Shown here: positions 9,522 to 17,657 of the stretch, piece by piece
Numbering within the stretch: position 1 is the first letter of the stretch
How the letters are laid out: each line of letters starts with the position of its first letter
NCBI GenBank assembly: GCA_023266355.1
Contig: JAHFQM010000001.1
Location: 62,001 to 126,000 of the forward strand
DNA: 64,000 bases
Direction of reading: 5' to 3'
From: Aquabacterium sp.
Lineage (GTDB): Bacteria; Pseudomonadota; Gammaproteobacteria; Burkholderiales; Burkholderiaceae_C
Notes under the pieces: model-generated
Databases searched by the model: none
Seen by the model: the letters and a program-made list of their open reading frames with translations, nothing else
Told to the model about the DNA's origin: nothing
Made by a program: the position numbers and the translations under genes

Positions 9522-10258
9522 ACAACGTCCTCATCATCGGGGCCACCTCGGCCATCGCCGAAGCCTGCGCCCGCGTCTGGGCCCAGCGCGGCGACCGCGT
9601 CTTCCTGGCCGCCCGCGGCGAAGCCCAGCTCAAGTCCGTGGCCGACGACCTGCGCACCCGCGGTGCCAACTTCGTGGGCTTCAAGGTGTTCGATGCCACC
9701 GCGTTTGACCAGCACGCCGCGCTGCTGGCCGACGCCACCCAGGCGATGGGCGGGCTGGACACGGTGCTGATCGCGCACGGCACCCTGTCCGACCAGGACC
9801 GTGCCCAAAAGGACGTGCCTTACGCGCTCAAGGAAGTCGAAATCAACGGCACCTCGGTGGTGGCGCTCATGACCCTGGCCGGCGAGCAACTGGGCCAGCA
9901 AGGCAAGGGCTGCATCGGCGTGATCTCGTCGGTGGCCGGTGACCGGGGTCGCCAGAGCAACTACGTCTATGGCAGCGCCAAGGCCCTGGTGTCGGCGTTC
10001 GCCTCGGGCCTGCGCCAGCGCCTGCACAAGGTCGGCGTGTCGGTGGTGACCATCAAGCCCGGCTTCGTGGACACCCCCATGACGGCCCACCTGCCCAAGG
10101 GCGGCCCGCTGTGGGCCAAGCCCGATCAGGTCGCGCGCGACATCGTGGGTGGCATGGACAAGGGCCGCAGCATCGTTTACACGCCGGGCTTCTGGCGCTT
10201 GATCATGCTGATCATCAAGCACATCCCCGAGTTCGTGTTCGTCAAGCTCAAGCTGTGA
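9518..10258 (+). CDS. DprE2-like SDR, polyprenyl-phosphoryl-2-keto-ribose reductase
   Basis: A 246-residue short-chain dehydrogenase. The cofactor loop is IIGATSAIAEA (6-16), catalytic serine lies in GVISSVAGDRG and the YxxxK motif is YGSAK (Y151/K155). The C-terminus is hydrophobic (WRLIMLIIKHIPEFVFVKLKL is the end of the protein), as in DprE2, suggesting membrane contact. In mycobacteria DprE2 reduces the keto intermediate from DprE1 with NADH to give polyprenyl-phosphoryl-D-arabinose. The ATGA overlap with the DprE1-like gene supports a coupled complex. It is the last gene of the rightward run; a 10-bp hairpin follows. Confidence 0.88.
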   Translation: MNNVLIIGATSAIAEACARVWAQRGDRVFLAARGEAQLKSVADDLRTRGANFVGFKVFDATAFDQHAALLADATQAMGGLDTVLIAHGTLSDQDRAQKDVPYALKEVEINGTSVVALMTLAGEQLGQQGKGCIGVISSVAGDRGRQSNYVYGSAKALVSAFASGLRQRLHKVGVSVVTIKPGFVDTPMTAHLPKGGPLWAKPDQVARDIVGGMDKGRSIVYTPGFWRLIMLIIKHIPEFVFVKLKL

Positions 10259-10267
10259 GTCCAGCTC

Positions 10268-10293
10268 TGGGCTGGGGGCATGGCCCCAGCCCA
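10268..10293. terminator. bidirectional hairpin terminator between convergent genes
   Basis: A perfect 10-bp stem, TGGGCTGGGG at 10268-10277 and CCCCAGCCCA at 10284-10293, with a 6-nt loop. It fills most of the 42-bp gap between the DprE2-like gene (+) and nucleotidyltransferase copy 2 (-). There is no long T-run on either side, so strength is uncertain, but position and stem are convincing. Confidence 0.6.
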
Positions 10294-10300
10294 AGCAAGG

Positions 10301-11404
10301 TCAAGCGCGCGCATCGCCCCAACGCAGCGTCGTGCCCTCTTCGCCTTGGTAGAAGGTGTGGCCGTCGCGGTCCACCACGTACTGCGGCGAGGCGATCACT
10401 TCCTTGAACTCGCAGCCGGCGTTCACGCGGGTGTAGTCGAACAGCACCGAGCGCGTCAGCTTGCTGCCGGCGCGCAGCAGGCAGCCGTTGCCCAGCCAGG
10501 CCGGGCCTTCGATCTTGGCGCCAGGCTCCACGCAGGAGCCCGAGCCGATGTACACCGGGCCGGTGATCTCGACCGTGTCCCAGTCCACCTGCGTGTTCAG
10601 GCCGGTCCACACGCCGGGGCGCACTTCCTTGCCGGGCATGCGCATGTCGGCCACTTCGCCCGACAGCACGCGCTGCAGCACGGTCCAGTAGTCGCTCACG
10701 CGGCCGATGTCGATCCAGTGGAAGGGGCGCTTCTGGGCGTAGAAGGGCAGGCCTTGCTTGACCAGCATCGGGAACAGCTCGCTGCCGATGTCGAATTCGC
10801 GGTCGCGCGGGATCAACTCCAGCACGGCCGGTTCGAAGAGGTAGATGCCGGTCGAGGCCAGGTTGGAGAGCGCCTCTTCGGGCTTGGGCTTTTCCTGGAA
10901 GCTCAGCACGCGGCCTGCCTCGTCGGCCACGACCACGCCGTAGTTCTTGACCTGGTCCTTGGGCACTTCCAGCGTGATGACACTGGCCATGGCGCCCTTG
11001 GCTTTGTGCTCGGCCAGCGCGGCGGTGATGTCGAGGTCGATGATGGCGTCACCGCACAACACGATGGTGGTGTCGTCGAAGAAGCCGGAGAAATCCTGGA
11101 TGCGGCGCATGCCACCGGCCGAGCCCAGCGGCTTGTGCACGATCTCGCCGTGCTCGCGGCGGCCTTCGTAGCTGTAGCCCATCTCGACGCCCCAGCGGTG
11201 GCCGTCGCCGAAGTAGTTTTCGATCTTCCAGTGGTGGTAGGCCACGTTGACCATGATCTCGCGCACATCGTGGCGGGCCAGTTGCTCGATGATGAATTCG
11301 AGCACGGGCTTGCCCAGGATGGGGATCATGGGCTTGGGCATGCCCTTGGTGAGCGGGCGGATGCGGGTGCCCTGGCCGGCGGCCAGGATCATGGCTTTGG
11401 TCAT
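10301..11404 (-). CDS. sugar-1-phosphate nucleotidyltransferase (mannose-1-phosphate guanylyltransferase-like), copy 2
   Basis: A 367-residue paralogue of the gene at 762-1865, same length and collinear throughout: [19 protein letters not shown] at the start, [30 protein letters not shown], and the same RWGDARA ending. The C-terminal part again has beta-helix-like repeats. The start is chosen by the family N-terminus. The two copies are in the same orientation and flank the rhamnose and arabinose genes. They may make two different NDP-sugars or be functionally redundant; sequence alone does not tell. It is divergent from the GT4 gene at 11565 across 160 bp. Confidence 0.85.
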   Translation of the reverse strand: MTKAMILAAGQGTRIRPLTKGMPKPMIPILGKPVLEFIIEQLARHDVREIMVNVAYHHWKIENYFGDGHRWGVEMGYSYEGRREHGEIVHKPLGSAGGMRRIQDFSGFFDDTTIVLCGDAIIDLDITAALAEHKAKGAMASVITLEVPKDQVKNYGVVVADEAGRVLSFQEKPKPEEALSNLASTGIYLFEPAVLELIPRDREFDIGSELFPMLVKQGLPFYAQKRPFHWIDIGRVSDYWTVLQRVLSGEVADMRMPGKEVRPGVWTGLNTQVDWDTVEITGPVYIGSGSCVEPGAKIEGPAWLGNGCLLRAGSKLTRSVLFDYTRVNAGCEFKEVIASPQYVVDRDGHTFYQGEEGTTLRWGDARA

Positions 11405-11564
11405 GATGGATGATGCGAACTGACGAACAGCCAAGATTGGACGCCTTGCAAATGTCATGCTTGTGGCAAGCCCGACGGCTTTGCTTACAAGGCAAGGCCA
11501 ACCGTTCACACGGGCGTACATCCGGGGCGCTATATTCAAGAAAATGTGCAAACAGTCCAGTTTC

Positions 11565-12800
11565 ATGCCGCTCCGCATCCTCCATGTCATATCTTCGGTG
11601 AACCCCCAAGGCGGTGGCCCGATCGAGGGCCTGGTGCAGCTGGCGCGCGTGAACGGGCGGCACGGCCACCACATCGAAGTCGCCAGCCTCGATGACCCGA
11701 AGGCCGAATGGGTCCAGCGCTGCCCGCTGCCCTGCCACGCGATGGGTCCCAGCCACATCGGCAAGTACCGCTACAGCCCGCGCCTGGTGCCCTGGCTCCA
11801 GGCCAACCGCCACCGCTATGACGTGGTCATCGTCAATGGCATCTGGCAGTACCACGCCTTCGCGGTGTGGCGGGCGCTGAGCGGCACCAGCACCCCGTAC
11901 TTCGTTTACACCCACGGCATGCTGGACCCCTGGTTCAAGCGTCATTACCCGCTCAAGCACCTCAAGAAGTGGTTGTTCTGGCCCTGGGGCGACTACCGGT
12001 TGCTGCGCGACGCTGCTGCGGTGCTGTTCACGTCGGAAGACGAGCGCCGCCTGGCGCGTCAGTCCTTCTGGCTCTACCGCTGCAAGGAAGTTGTCGTCAA
12101 CTACGGCACCAGCGTGCCGCCGGACGAGGCCGATGCGCAACGCCGGGCCTTCCTGTCGCGCTTCCCCCAACTGGCCGACACGCGCAACCTGCTTTTCCTG
12201 GGGCGCCTGCACGAGAAGAAGGGCGTGGACCTGCTGCTGCAGGCCCTGGCCGCCGTGCGCACCCGCCAGCCCGCGCTGACCGAGGGCGTGCGCCTGGTCA
12301 TGGCCGGCCCCGCCGGCGACGACTACGGCCAGCGCATGCAGCAACTGGCCACGCAACTGGGCCTGGACGACATCACCGTGTGGACGGGCATGGTCTCTGG
12401 GCCTGAGAAATGGGGTGCCTTCCGCTGCGCCGAGGCCTTCGCCTTGCCCTCGCACCAGGAGAACTTCGGCATCTCGGTGGCCGAGTCCCTGGCCTGCGGC
12501 GTGCCGGTGCTCATCAGCAACCAGGTCAACATCTGGCGCGAGATCGAGCAAGACCGGGCCGGCCTGGTGGGCGATGACACCCAAGCTGCCACGGAGGCCC
12601 TGCTGCTGCAGTGGCTGGCCACGCCTGTGGCCGAGTGGCAGGCCATGCGCACACAGGCTCAGGCCTGCTTCAACGCGCGCTTTCACATCGACCGTGCGGC
12701 CGAATCGCTCATCCATGCGATGCAACAGCAGGGGCTGGTGCTGGGCCCGCAGGCAGACATGCTGGCGAGTCAGCCTGGACCGCTGCCGACGCCCCGCTGA
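11565..12800 (+). CDS. family 4 glycosyltransferase
   Basis: A 411-residue GT-B fold transferase. The N-terminus MPLRILHVISSVNPQGGGP is the acceptor-domain start with the glycine-rich loop. The donor domain includes LLFLGRLHEKKGVDLLLQAL and the EX7E motif in SHQENFGISVAESLACGVPVL. A cytoplasmic retaining sugar transferase is expected; donor and acceptor are unknown. Upstream in-frame starts at 11457 and 11544 exist. A TATATT box at 11531-11536 would put the transcript start near 11543, which favours the ATG at 11565. It is a single-gene unit ended by a hairpin at 12825. Confidence 0.85.
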   Translation: MPLRILHVISSVNPQGGGPIEGLVQLARVNGRHGHHIEVASLDDPKAEWVQRCPLPCHAMGPSHIGKYRYSPRLVPWLQANRHRYDVVIVNGIWQYHAFAVWRALSGTSTPYFVYTHGMLDPWFKRHYPLKHLKKWLFWPWGDYRLLRDAAAVLFTSEDERRLARQSFWLYRCKEVVVNYGTSVPPDEADAQRRAFLSRFPQLADTRNLLFLGRLHEKKGVDLLLQALAAVRTRQPALTEGVRLVMAGPAGDDYGQRMQQLATQLGLDDITVWTGMVSGPEKWGAFRCAEAFALPSHQENFGISVAESLACGVPVLISNQVNIWREIEQDRAGLVGDDTQAATEALLLQWLATPVAEWQAMRTQAQACFNARFHIDRAAESLIHAMQQQGLVLGPQADMLASQPGPLPTPR

Positions 12801-12824
12801 AGCACACGTTGACGTTTTGACACA

Positions 12825-12844
12825 AGCCCACGGTGCAGTGGGCT
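12825..12844 (+). terminator. hairpin terminator after GT4 gene
   Basis: A perfect 7-bp stem AGCCCAC/GTGGGCT with a 6-nt loop, 24 bp after the GT4 stop, followed by GTTTGATCC. A short T-run makes this a moderate Rho-independent candidate. Because it lies about 60 bp upstream of the sigma-54-like promoter, the dyad could instead be an activator site. Confidence 0.45.
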
Positions 12845-12900
12845 GTTTGATCCAGGTGGGGTGAGTAAGCTGCGCAGTGCGCGTTCATCTTTGTAACGAA

Positions 12901-12916
12901 TGGCAAGGTGCTTGCA
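12901..12916 (+). promoter_or_regulatory. sigma-54 (RpoN) -24/-12 promoter candidate
   Basis: TGGCAAGGTGCTTGCA matches the RpoN consensus TGGCAC-N5-TTGCA except at one base, with the invariant GG and GC exactly 10 nt apart. The predicted start of transcription is near 12927, giving a leader of about 67 nt to the ATG at 12994. It is the only clean match of this kind I found in the intergenic regions. Confidence 0.6.
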
Positions 12917-12993
12917 GGGTGTGGAATCCTTGCATGTCACGAACGACGCTGTGTTTGATACTCCAACTTGAAGTTGGTTTCAAAGGGCTCGTC

Positions 12994-15441
12994 ATGCGTG
13001 GTTGGATGGATGGTGTAAGCGCCGCTCGCGGGCGGCGGCAGCATTTGCGCCGCTGCGCCGCTGGGCTTGTTGTGATGCTGGCCGTGGTGCAGGGTGCTTG
13101 TGGCGGTGGCAGCGCACCTGCCAGCGGCGCAAGCCCAGCCCAGCCTCAGGGCGTCACAGAGACGTCGTCCGGACTGATTGGTTCGGCCTATGCCCAGACC
13201 ATGGCAGTGCAGGCCCGGGGACAGGCCGTCGTCTCAGCGCCCAGCCTCACGGTGGCCATGGACGACTTGGATGCCATCGGCCCGTTCGCCAGCTGGGGCG
13301 ATGCCAAGCGTGATCACGGCGCCAAGGGCGATGGCGTGGCCGACGACACTGCCGCGCTTCAACGGGCCCTGAATGAGCTTGGCCAAAGCGGCAAGCCGTC
13401 GGTTCTGTACCTGCCTGCGGGCACCTACCGGATTGCGTCCACCCTGCGCCTCACTGGCAGCACCTCTTCCACAAACATCGGCTGGGGGGGCGTTGGCATC
13501 GTGGGCGAGTCCCCTGAGCTCACGCGGATCGTCTGGACCGGCCCGACAGGTGAACCCATGCTGGTTCAAAACGGCGGTGTGCGCACACGCTATGCACGCA
13601 TCACCTGGGACGGCAAGGGAACCGCCGGCTATGGCGTGGCCCATTGGTGGGATACCCGCACTGGCACCATCCACGATGGCGGGCCAGAGCACCAGGACGA
13701 AGTGTTCAAGGACATGGGCATCGGCATCATGGCCGGGCGCCTGGGTGCCGGGTTTGGTCAATTGAATTCCGAGGGACAGGTTCGCCGTGTCACCTTCATC
13801 CGCAACACCAAGGCTGGTGTGAACACTGGCAGCTGGAATGCCGTGAACTGGTGGGTCTGGGACTCTCGGTTCGTGGACTGCGCCCGCGGGCTGTCCAACA
13901 TCTTCACGGTGTCCGATCGGGATGAGCCCGGCGCCGGTGGCTTGTTCGTTTACCGCAGCGTGTTCCAGCGCTCAACGGTGGCCGACTTCGAGATCGCCAA
14001 CACCGGTTTCTTCTCGATGTACCACAACGTGTCGATCGGCTCACGCAGGTTCTGGAACGGCATGGTCACGGGCAACAACTCCGCGCAGATCGTGCTCAAA
14101 GGCAACCGCGTGATCGATACCACCGACGCTGCTGCGGTCTCGAACGGCAACGTGGGTCCGCTCATTCTGGTGGACAACCAGTTTCGAGCGAAGGAGGGCG
14201 TCACAGGCCACACGGTGGTGATCAACAGCTTCGCCTCGAACCGCGAAGTCGTGTCGATCGGCAACAGGTACACCGTCAGCAATCCCATCGTTCAGGTTCT
14301 GCCGACAGATCGCTTCATCACCACCGGGGACACGGTCGTGGCTCGCGGCACGATCGATGCCAGTGTCCCTTCTCAGCCCGCAACACCGGCATGGGCTGCA
14401 CACAAAGTTCATGAGGTGCCTCCGGGCGCACCTGGCAACCTGATCCAGGCCATCATCAACCTGGCCGTAGCCAGTGGTGACGCCAACCCGGTGGTGCACT
14501 TCCCGCCTGGCAAGTACACCTTGTCCGCCCCTCTGGTGGTGCCTGCTCGCACCAGGATCCAGCTTGTGGGCGACGCGCTCACCACGATTTTTCAATGGAG
14601 CGGTCCGGCAGGCGGCACTGTGTTCCGGCTTGAAGGGCCCAGCCGCGCCAGCTTGCGTGAGTTTCAGGTCACGGGGGATGCGCACCTGGCCGTCATCGGC
14701 CTGGCCGATCAGCCCGGGGGGCGGATTGCCATGATGGGCAATGACCTGGGGGTGATCACCGCGTCTGACCTGTCATCCACCCGCATCCAACTGCAGGCGA
14801 ACCCGATCGTGGGTGGGTTGACCCTGGACAAAGTCCAATCGGTGACGGCGGTCGCCAACGGTGGACTGGGTCCGGTGCAACTGAATGGCGGTTCGCGCGC
14901 AGTCATCACCGACAGCTGGTACGAAGGCGGCTTGACCGAACTGTTCCGCGTGCCTTCGGGTGACTTGACTTACGTGGGCGGGCACATCGGCCCTGGCACG
15001 CACGCGGGTGCGGGCGACAAAACCAAACCCACGGTGCACCTCGACCGCACAGCGGGGAGGGTCGCTTTCCTGGGGGCGCAATTCAACGTCGGGTCCATCG
15101 CAGGCAATGCGGGCATCGTCATCGACAACGAGCTGCCGGAGACATCCGCACTGTTCATGGGCGTGATGGCATTCCAGACCGATTACTTCAAGCGCAGTGG
15201 CACCGGCGGGCAGGTCAGCCTTGTCATGGCCAAGGACTGGCGCGCCCAGGGTGTGACCCCCCTCGCCGACGTTGGGTTGGGCAAAAACACAGGCTTCATC
15301 GAGCAGATGCTGGGCCAGTGGCGGTCCATGGTGTGGGAGCAGCAAGCCTTTGCGGCGCCTTCAGGTGTCACCGATGTGCGCATTGCTCGCATCAAATCGA
15401 ACTCCACCCGTGGTGTCTTGATCAAGGGCGTGACACCTTGA
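12994..15441 (+). CDS. secreted double right-handed beta-helix (pectate lyase superfamily-like) protein
   Basis: An 815-residue exported protein. A long arginine-rich n-region and hydrophobic stretch (AAGLVVMLAVVQGAC) precede a cysteine and a Gly/Ala/Ser/Pro-rich linker, suggesting a lipoprotein, although the -3 residue is Gln rather than Leu. A first beta-helix begins at DHGAKGDGVADDTAALQRAL, the hallmark of the Pectate_lyase_3 family. A second begins near PGNLIQAIINLAVASG with VVHFPPGKYTL. Such proteins bind, cleave or epimerise polysaccharide in the periplasm or outside; no catalytic residues can be assigned. The start at 12994 is preferred over 12877 because it gives the signal sequence. 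It abuts, end to end, a convergent gene. The sigma-54-like promoter lies upstream. Confidence 0.75.
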   Translation: MRGWMDGVSAARGRRQHLRRCAAGLVVMLAVVQGACGGGSAPASGASPAQPQGVTETSSGLIGSAYAQTMAVQARGQAVVSAPSLTVAMDDLDAIGPFASWGDAKRDHGAKGDGVADDTAALQRALNELGQSGKPSVLYLPAGTYRIASTLRLTGSTSSTNIGWGGVGIVGESPELTRIVWTGPTGEPMLVQNGGVRTRYARITWDGKGTAGYGVAHWWDTRTGTIHDGGPEHQDEVFKDMGIGIMAGRLGAGFGQLNSEGQVRRVTFIRNTKAGVNTGSWNAVNWWVWDSRFVDCARGLSNIFTVSDRDEPGAGGLFVYRSVFQRSTVADFEIANTGFFSMYHNVSIGSRRFWNGMVTGNNSAQIVLKGNRVIDTTDAAAVSNGNVGPLILVDNQFRAKEGVTGHTVVINSFASNREVVSIGNRYTVSNPIVQVLPTDRFITTGDTVVARGTIDASVPSQPATPAWAAHKVHEVPPGAPGNLIQAIINLAVASGDANPVVHFPPGKYTLSAPLVVPARTRIQLVGDALTTIFQWSGPAGGTVFRLEGPSRASLREFQVTGDAHLAVIGLADQPGGRIAMMGNDLGVITASDLSSTRIQLQANPIVGGLTLDKVQSVTAVANGGLGPVQLNGGSRAVITDSWYEGGLTELFRVPSGDLTYVGGHIGPGTHAGAGDKTKPTVHLDRTAGRVAFLGAQFNVGSIAGNAGIVIDNELPETSALFMGVMAFQTDYFKRSGTGGQVSLVMAKDWRAQGVTPLADVGLGKNTGFIEQMLGQWRSMVWEQQAFAAPSGVTDVRIARIKSNSTRGVLIKGVTP

Positions 15442-16461
15442 TCAAAGGATCGACTTTGCTGCCTGGATGACCTCTGCGGGCGTGATGGCCTGCACCCCGT
15501 CGGGGCAATGGATGGCATGGTGCTTCTTGCCGTAGGGGTGCCAAACTGCCGGCTCGCTGTAGTCGCCGAAAAGGCCAATGCATGGCACGCCGGTGGCTGC
15601 CGCCAAGTGCATCGGCCCCGAGTCATGCCCCAAGAACAGGCGCGCACCCCGCATGGCCGCTGCACTGGCGCGGGGGCTGAGCCGTCCGCATGCATCGACC
15701 ACAGTCCCTGGCCAGCCCTGGGTGACGCGTTGGGCGCGTTCGCTGTCTTCCTGCGCGCCAACCACCAGCAAGCCCATGTGCCCATGTTGTGAGGCGAGCT
15801 CGGCGAGCACGGTCTTCCAGTTCGGTTCACCCCAGTCTTTGGCAGCGATCTTCCCCCCCATGTTCAGTGCCATGAAGCTGCTGTTTGCCATGGGGCGCAT
15901 CACTGCTGCAGCCTGATCCACTTCGGCTTGCGTGATCCTCAGGTCCCACATGCCTGGGTCGTCGAGGTCCATCGGACCCAGCGCGGCCATGCATCGCGCC
16001 AGCCTGGATGCTTCATGCTCCAGCGTGCCCTGCTCATCCAGGACCTGGTACGTTTGCAGCGAATGACGGAGGGGCAAGCCCACGATGTGCCTGAAACCGC
16101 AAAGCTTGAAGAAGATCAGGTCTCGCCAAGCCACTTTCAGACCACGTTGTGCGGTCAGGTAGTACAGCGTGTTCGCGCCGATGGCTCGAAGGCGTTGGCG
16201 CAGTTTCAGCAGCTCGCTCAACGAGCGCATGCCCAGTGGGTAGGCAATGGCTTCGTCCATGAGGCCACTGCCACCCAAGATGCCTTCCAGCGGCGCAGCC
16301 TTGCTGCTGACCGGGAAATTGGTCAGGACGATGCGGCGTTGGCCCTGCGTGGCTCGCTCGATGGCGTGGAAACAGGGCAGGGCGACGATGGTGTCGCCCA
16401 GACTGCCCAGACGGTAGATCACCACAGCTTCACGGTGACGATGTTCTTGAGATGTGTTCAC
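15442..16461 (-). CDS. family 9 glycosyltransferase (ADP-heptose:LPS heptosyltransferase-like)
   Basis: A 339-residue GT-B protein of the WaaC/WaaF/WaaQ family. The N-terminus has VVIYRLGSLGDTIVALPCFH, the typical GDxxxxxP motif. The C-terminal donor part has MNMGGKIAAKDWGEPNW-like sequence and the family signature FLGHDSGPMHLAAATGVPCIGLFG. It would act in the cytoplasm on a lipid-linked saccharide; heptose specificity is not established, since GT9 enzymes in EPS loci use other sugars. It is the last gene of a five-gene leftward operon and overlaps the AGE-family gene start by 4 bp. Confidence 0.85.
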   Translation of the reverse strand: MNTSQEHRHREAVVIYRLGSLGDTIVALPCFHAIERATQGQRRIVLTNFPVSSKAAPLEGILGGSGLMDEAIAYPLGMRSLSELLKLRQRLRAIGANTLYYLTAQRGLKVAWRDLIFFKLCGFRHIVGLPLRHSLQTYQVLDEQGTLEHEASRLARCMAALGPMDLDDPGMWDLRITQAEVDQAAAVMRPMANSSFMALNMGGKIAAKDWGEPNWKTVLAELASQHGHMGLLVVGAQEDSERAQRVTQGWPGTVVDACGRLSPRASAAAMRGARLFLGHDSGPMHLAAATGVPCIGLFGDYSEPAVWHPYGKKHHAIHCPDGVQAITPAEVIQAAKSIL

Positions 16462-17657
16462 TTCGACTCACAGGCCAGGGCCGCGTCATGGACGGTTTCA
16501 AGCGCACAAACGATGTGATAGAGGCTGCTGGCCCGAGTGGCCTCATCGGACCAAGTGCCATCCTTGTGCATGACCTCGTGCCAGAGCCCGGCTCGCGGGT
16601 GCTTCAGGTACAGGGCAAGGGCCTCCATGGCCTGTGTGGCACGCGCCAGCGCCTCAGAGCGCGGCCCTGAAGCGTCAGGCATCAGCGCCATCTGTGTCCA
16701 TGCCTTGATGCGTTCCGTCTGCGGCCAGAGCTTGGCGTTGGCATCGCGCCATTGGCCGTCGCTGCCCATCTCATTGATGAGGGTGCCACGCTTCGTGTCC
16801 AGGCCCAGCGCGTCAGCTTGCATGATCATGTGGCGCGCCTTGGAGATGGCATCTGGCCTGTTGCGGTGCTGTCCCCATCGCAGCAGCAGCCAGCCCCATT
16901 CGCACAGGTGGCCTGGCTCGACCAGCGAACCCTCTTGTCCGGGCGCGGGGCGCCACTCGCCGTCGAAGAGCTCGGTCAGCAGGCCTGAGCCGGGTTGCAC
17001 CATGTGTTCCAAGGCAAGGTCCGCCAACTCGTCGGCCAAGCGCCACCACGCATCCGAGCTTGCTCCGAGCGTTTCGGCCCATTGCAAGGCGGCTTCCATC
17101 AGGTGCATGTGCGGGTTGGCGCGCAGTGGCAGCGAGCGCGGCCGGCTCTCTTCGAAGCCTCGCACAGGGTGGCCCCATCCCTGGCGCAGGGCCGCCAGTG
17201 TGGCATTTGCTTGAGCGATCAAAGTGGGGTCTGGCATCGGCAAGGTCTTGTGCACCGTGGCCAAGGCAAACAAGGCAAAAGCCTGTTCGTACAGGTCGAA
17301 CCTGGGGTTGACCACGGCACCTTCGGGTGTGACCGCCGAGTGGAAGGTGTGGTCCGGCGCGCGCAGTCGGTTCAGCAGGAAATCCAGCCCGTGCAGCACC
17401 AGGGGTTGAGCGTCGCCTTGCCAGCCGAGTTTGATGGCGACACAGAAAACATAGATCTGCCGCGCAACCACCCTCGTGCGTCGGGGCTCGTCCAGCGGCC
17501 GTCCGTTCAGGTTGAGCTTCTCGAAGAAGCCACCCCGTTCAAGGTCCACCCCCTGGCTGGCCCACAGTGGCATGGCCTGGGTCAGAAACCAGTGTCGGAA
17601 CGCGTCAACCGAAGCCAGAAAGCGTTGTTGGGTGGCGGGCTCAAAGTCGTTGTTCAT
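16458..17657 (-). CDS. AGE family epimerase/isomerase
   Basis: A 399-residue (alpha/alpha)6-barrel protein of the N-acylglucosamine 2-epimerase/aldose-ketose isomerase family. Landmarks are WASQGVDLERGGFFEKLN, TRVVARQIYVFCVA, YEQAFALFALA, NPHMHLMEAALQW and EPGHLCEWGWLLLRW, with the conserved His of the catalytic core. Members interconvert mannose/fructose or GlcNAc/ManNAc or the corresponding phosphates; the substrate here is unknown. I start at the ATG at 17657; a TTG 36 bp upstream gives a non-conserved extension. It overlaps the aldo/keto reductase stop by 17 bp. In this operon it probably modifies a precursor sugar. Confidence 0.82.
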   Translation of the reverse strand: MNNDFEPATQQRFLASVDAFRHWFLTQAMPLWASQGVDLERGGFFEKLNLNGRPLDEPRRTRVVARQIYVFCVAIKLGWQGDAQPLVLHGLDFLLNRLRAPDHTFHSAVTPEGAVVNPRFDLYEQAFALFALATVHKTLPMPDPTLIAQANATLAALRQGWGHPVRGFEESRPRSLPLRANPHMHLMEAALQWAETLGASSDAWWRLADELADLALEHMVQPGSGLLTELFDGEWRPAPGQEGSLVEPGHLCEWGWLLLRWGQHRNRPDAISKARHMIMQADALGLDTKRGTLINEMGSDGQWRDANAKLWPQTERIKAWTQMALMPDASGPRSEALARATQAMEALALYLKHPRAGLWHEVMHKDGTWSDEATRASSLYHIVCALETVHDAALACESK

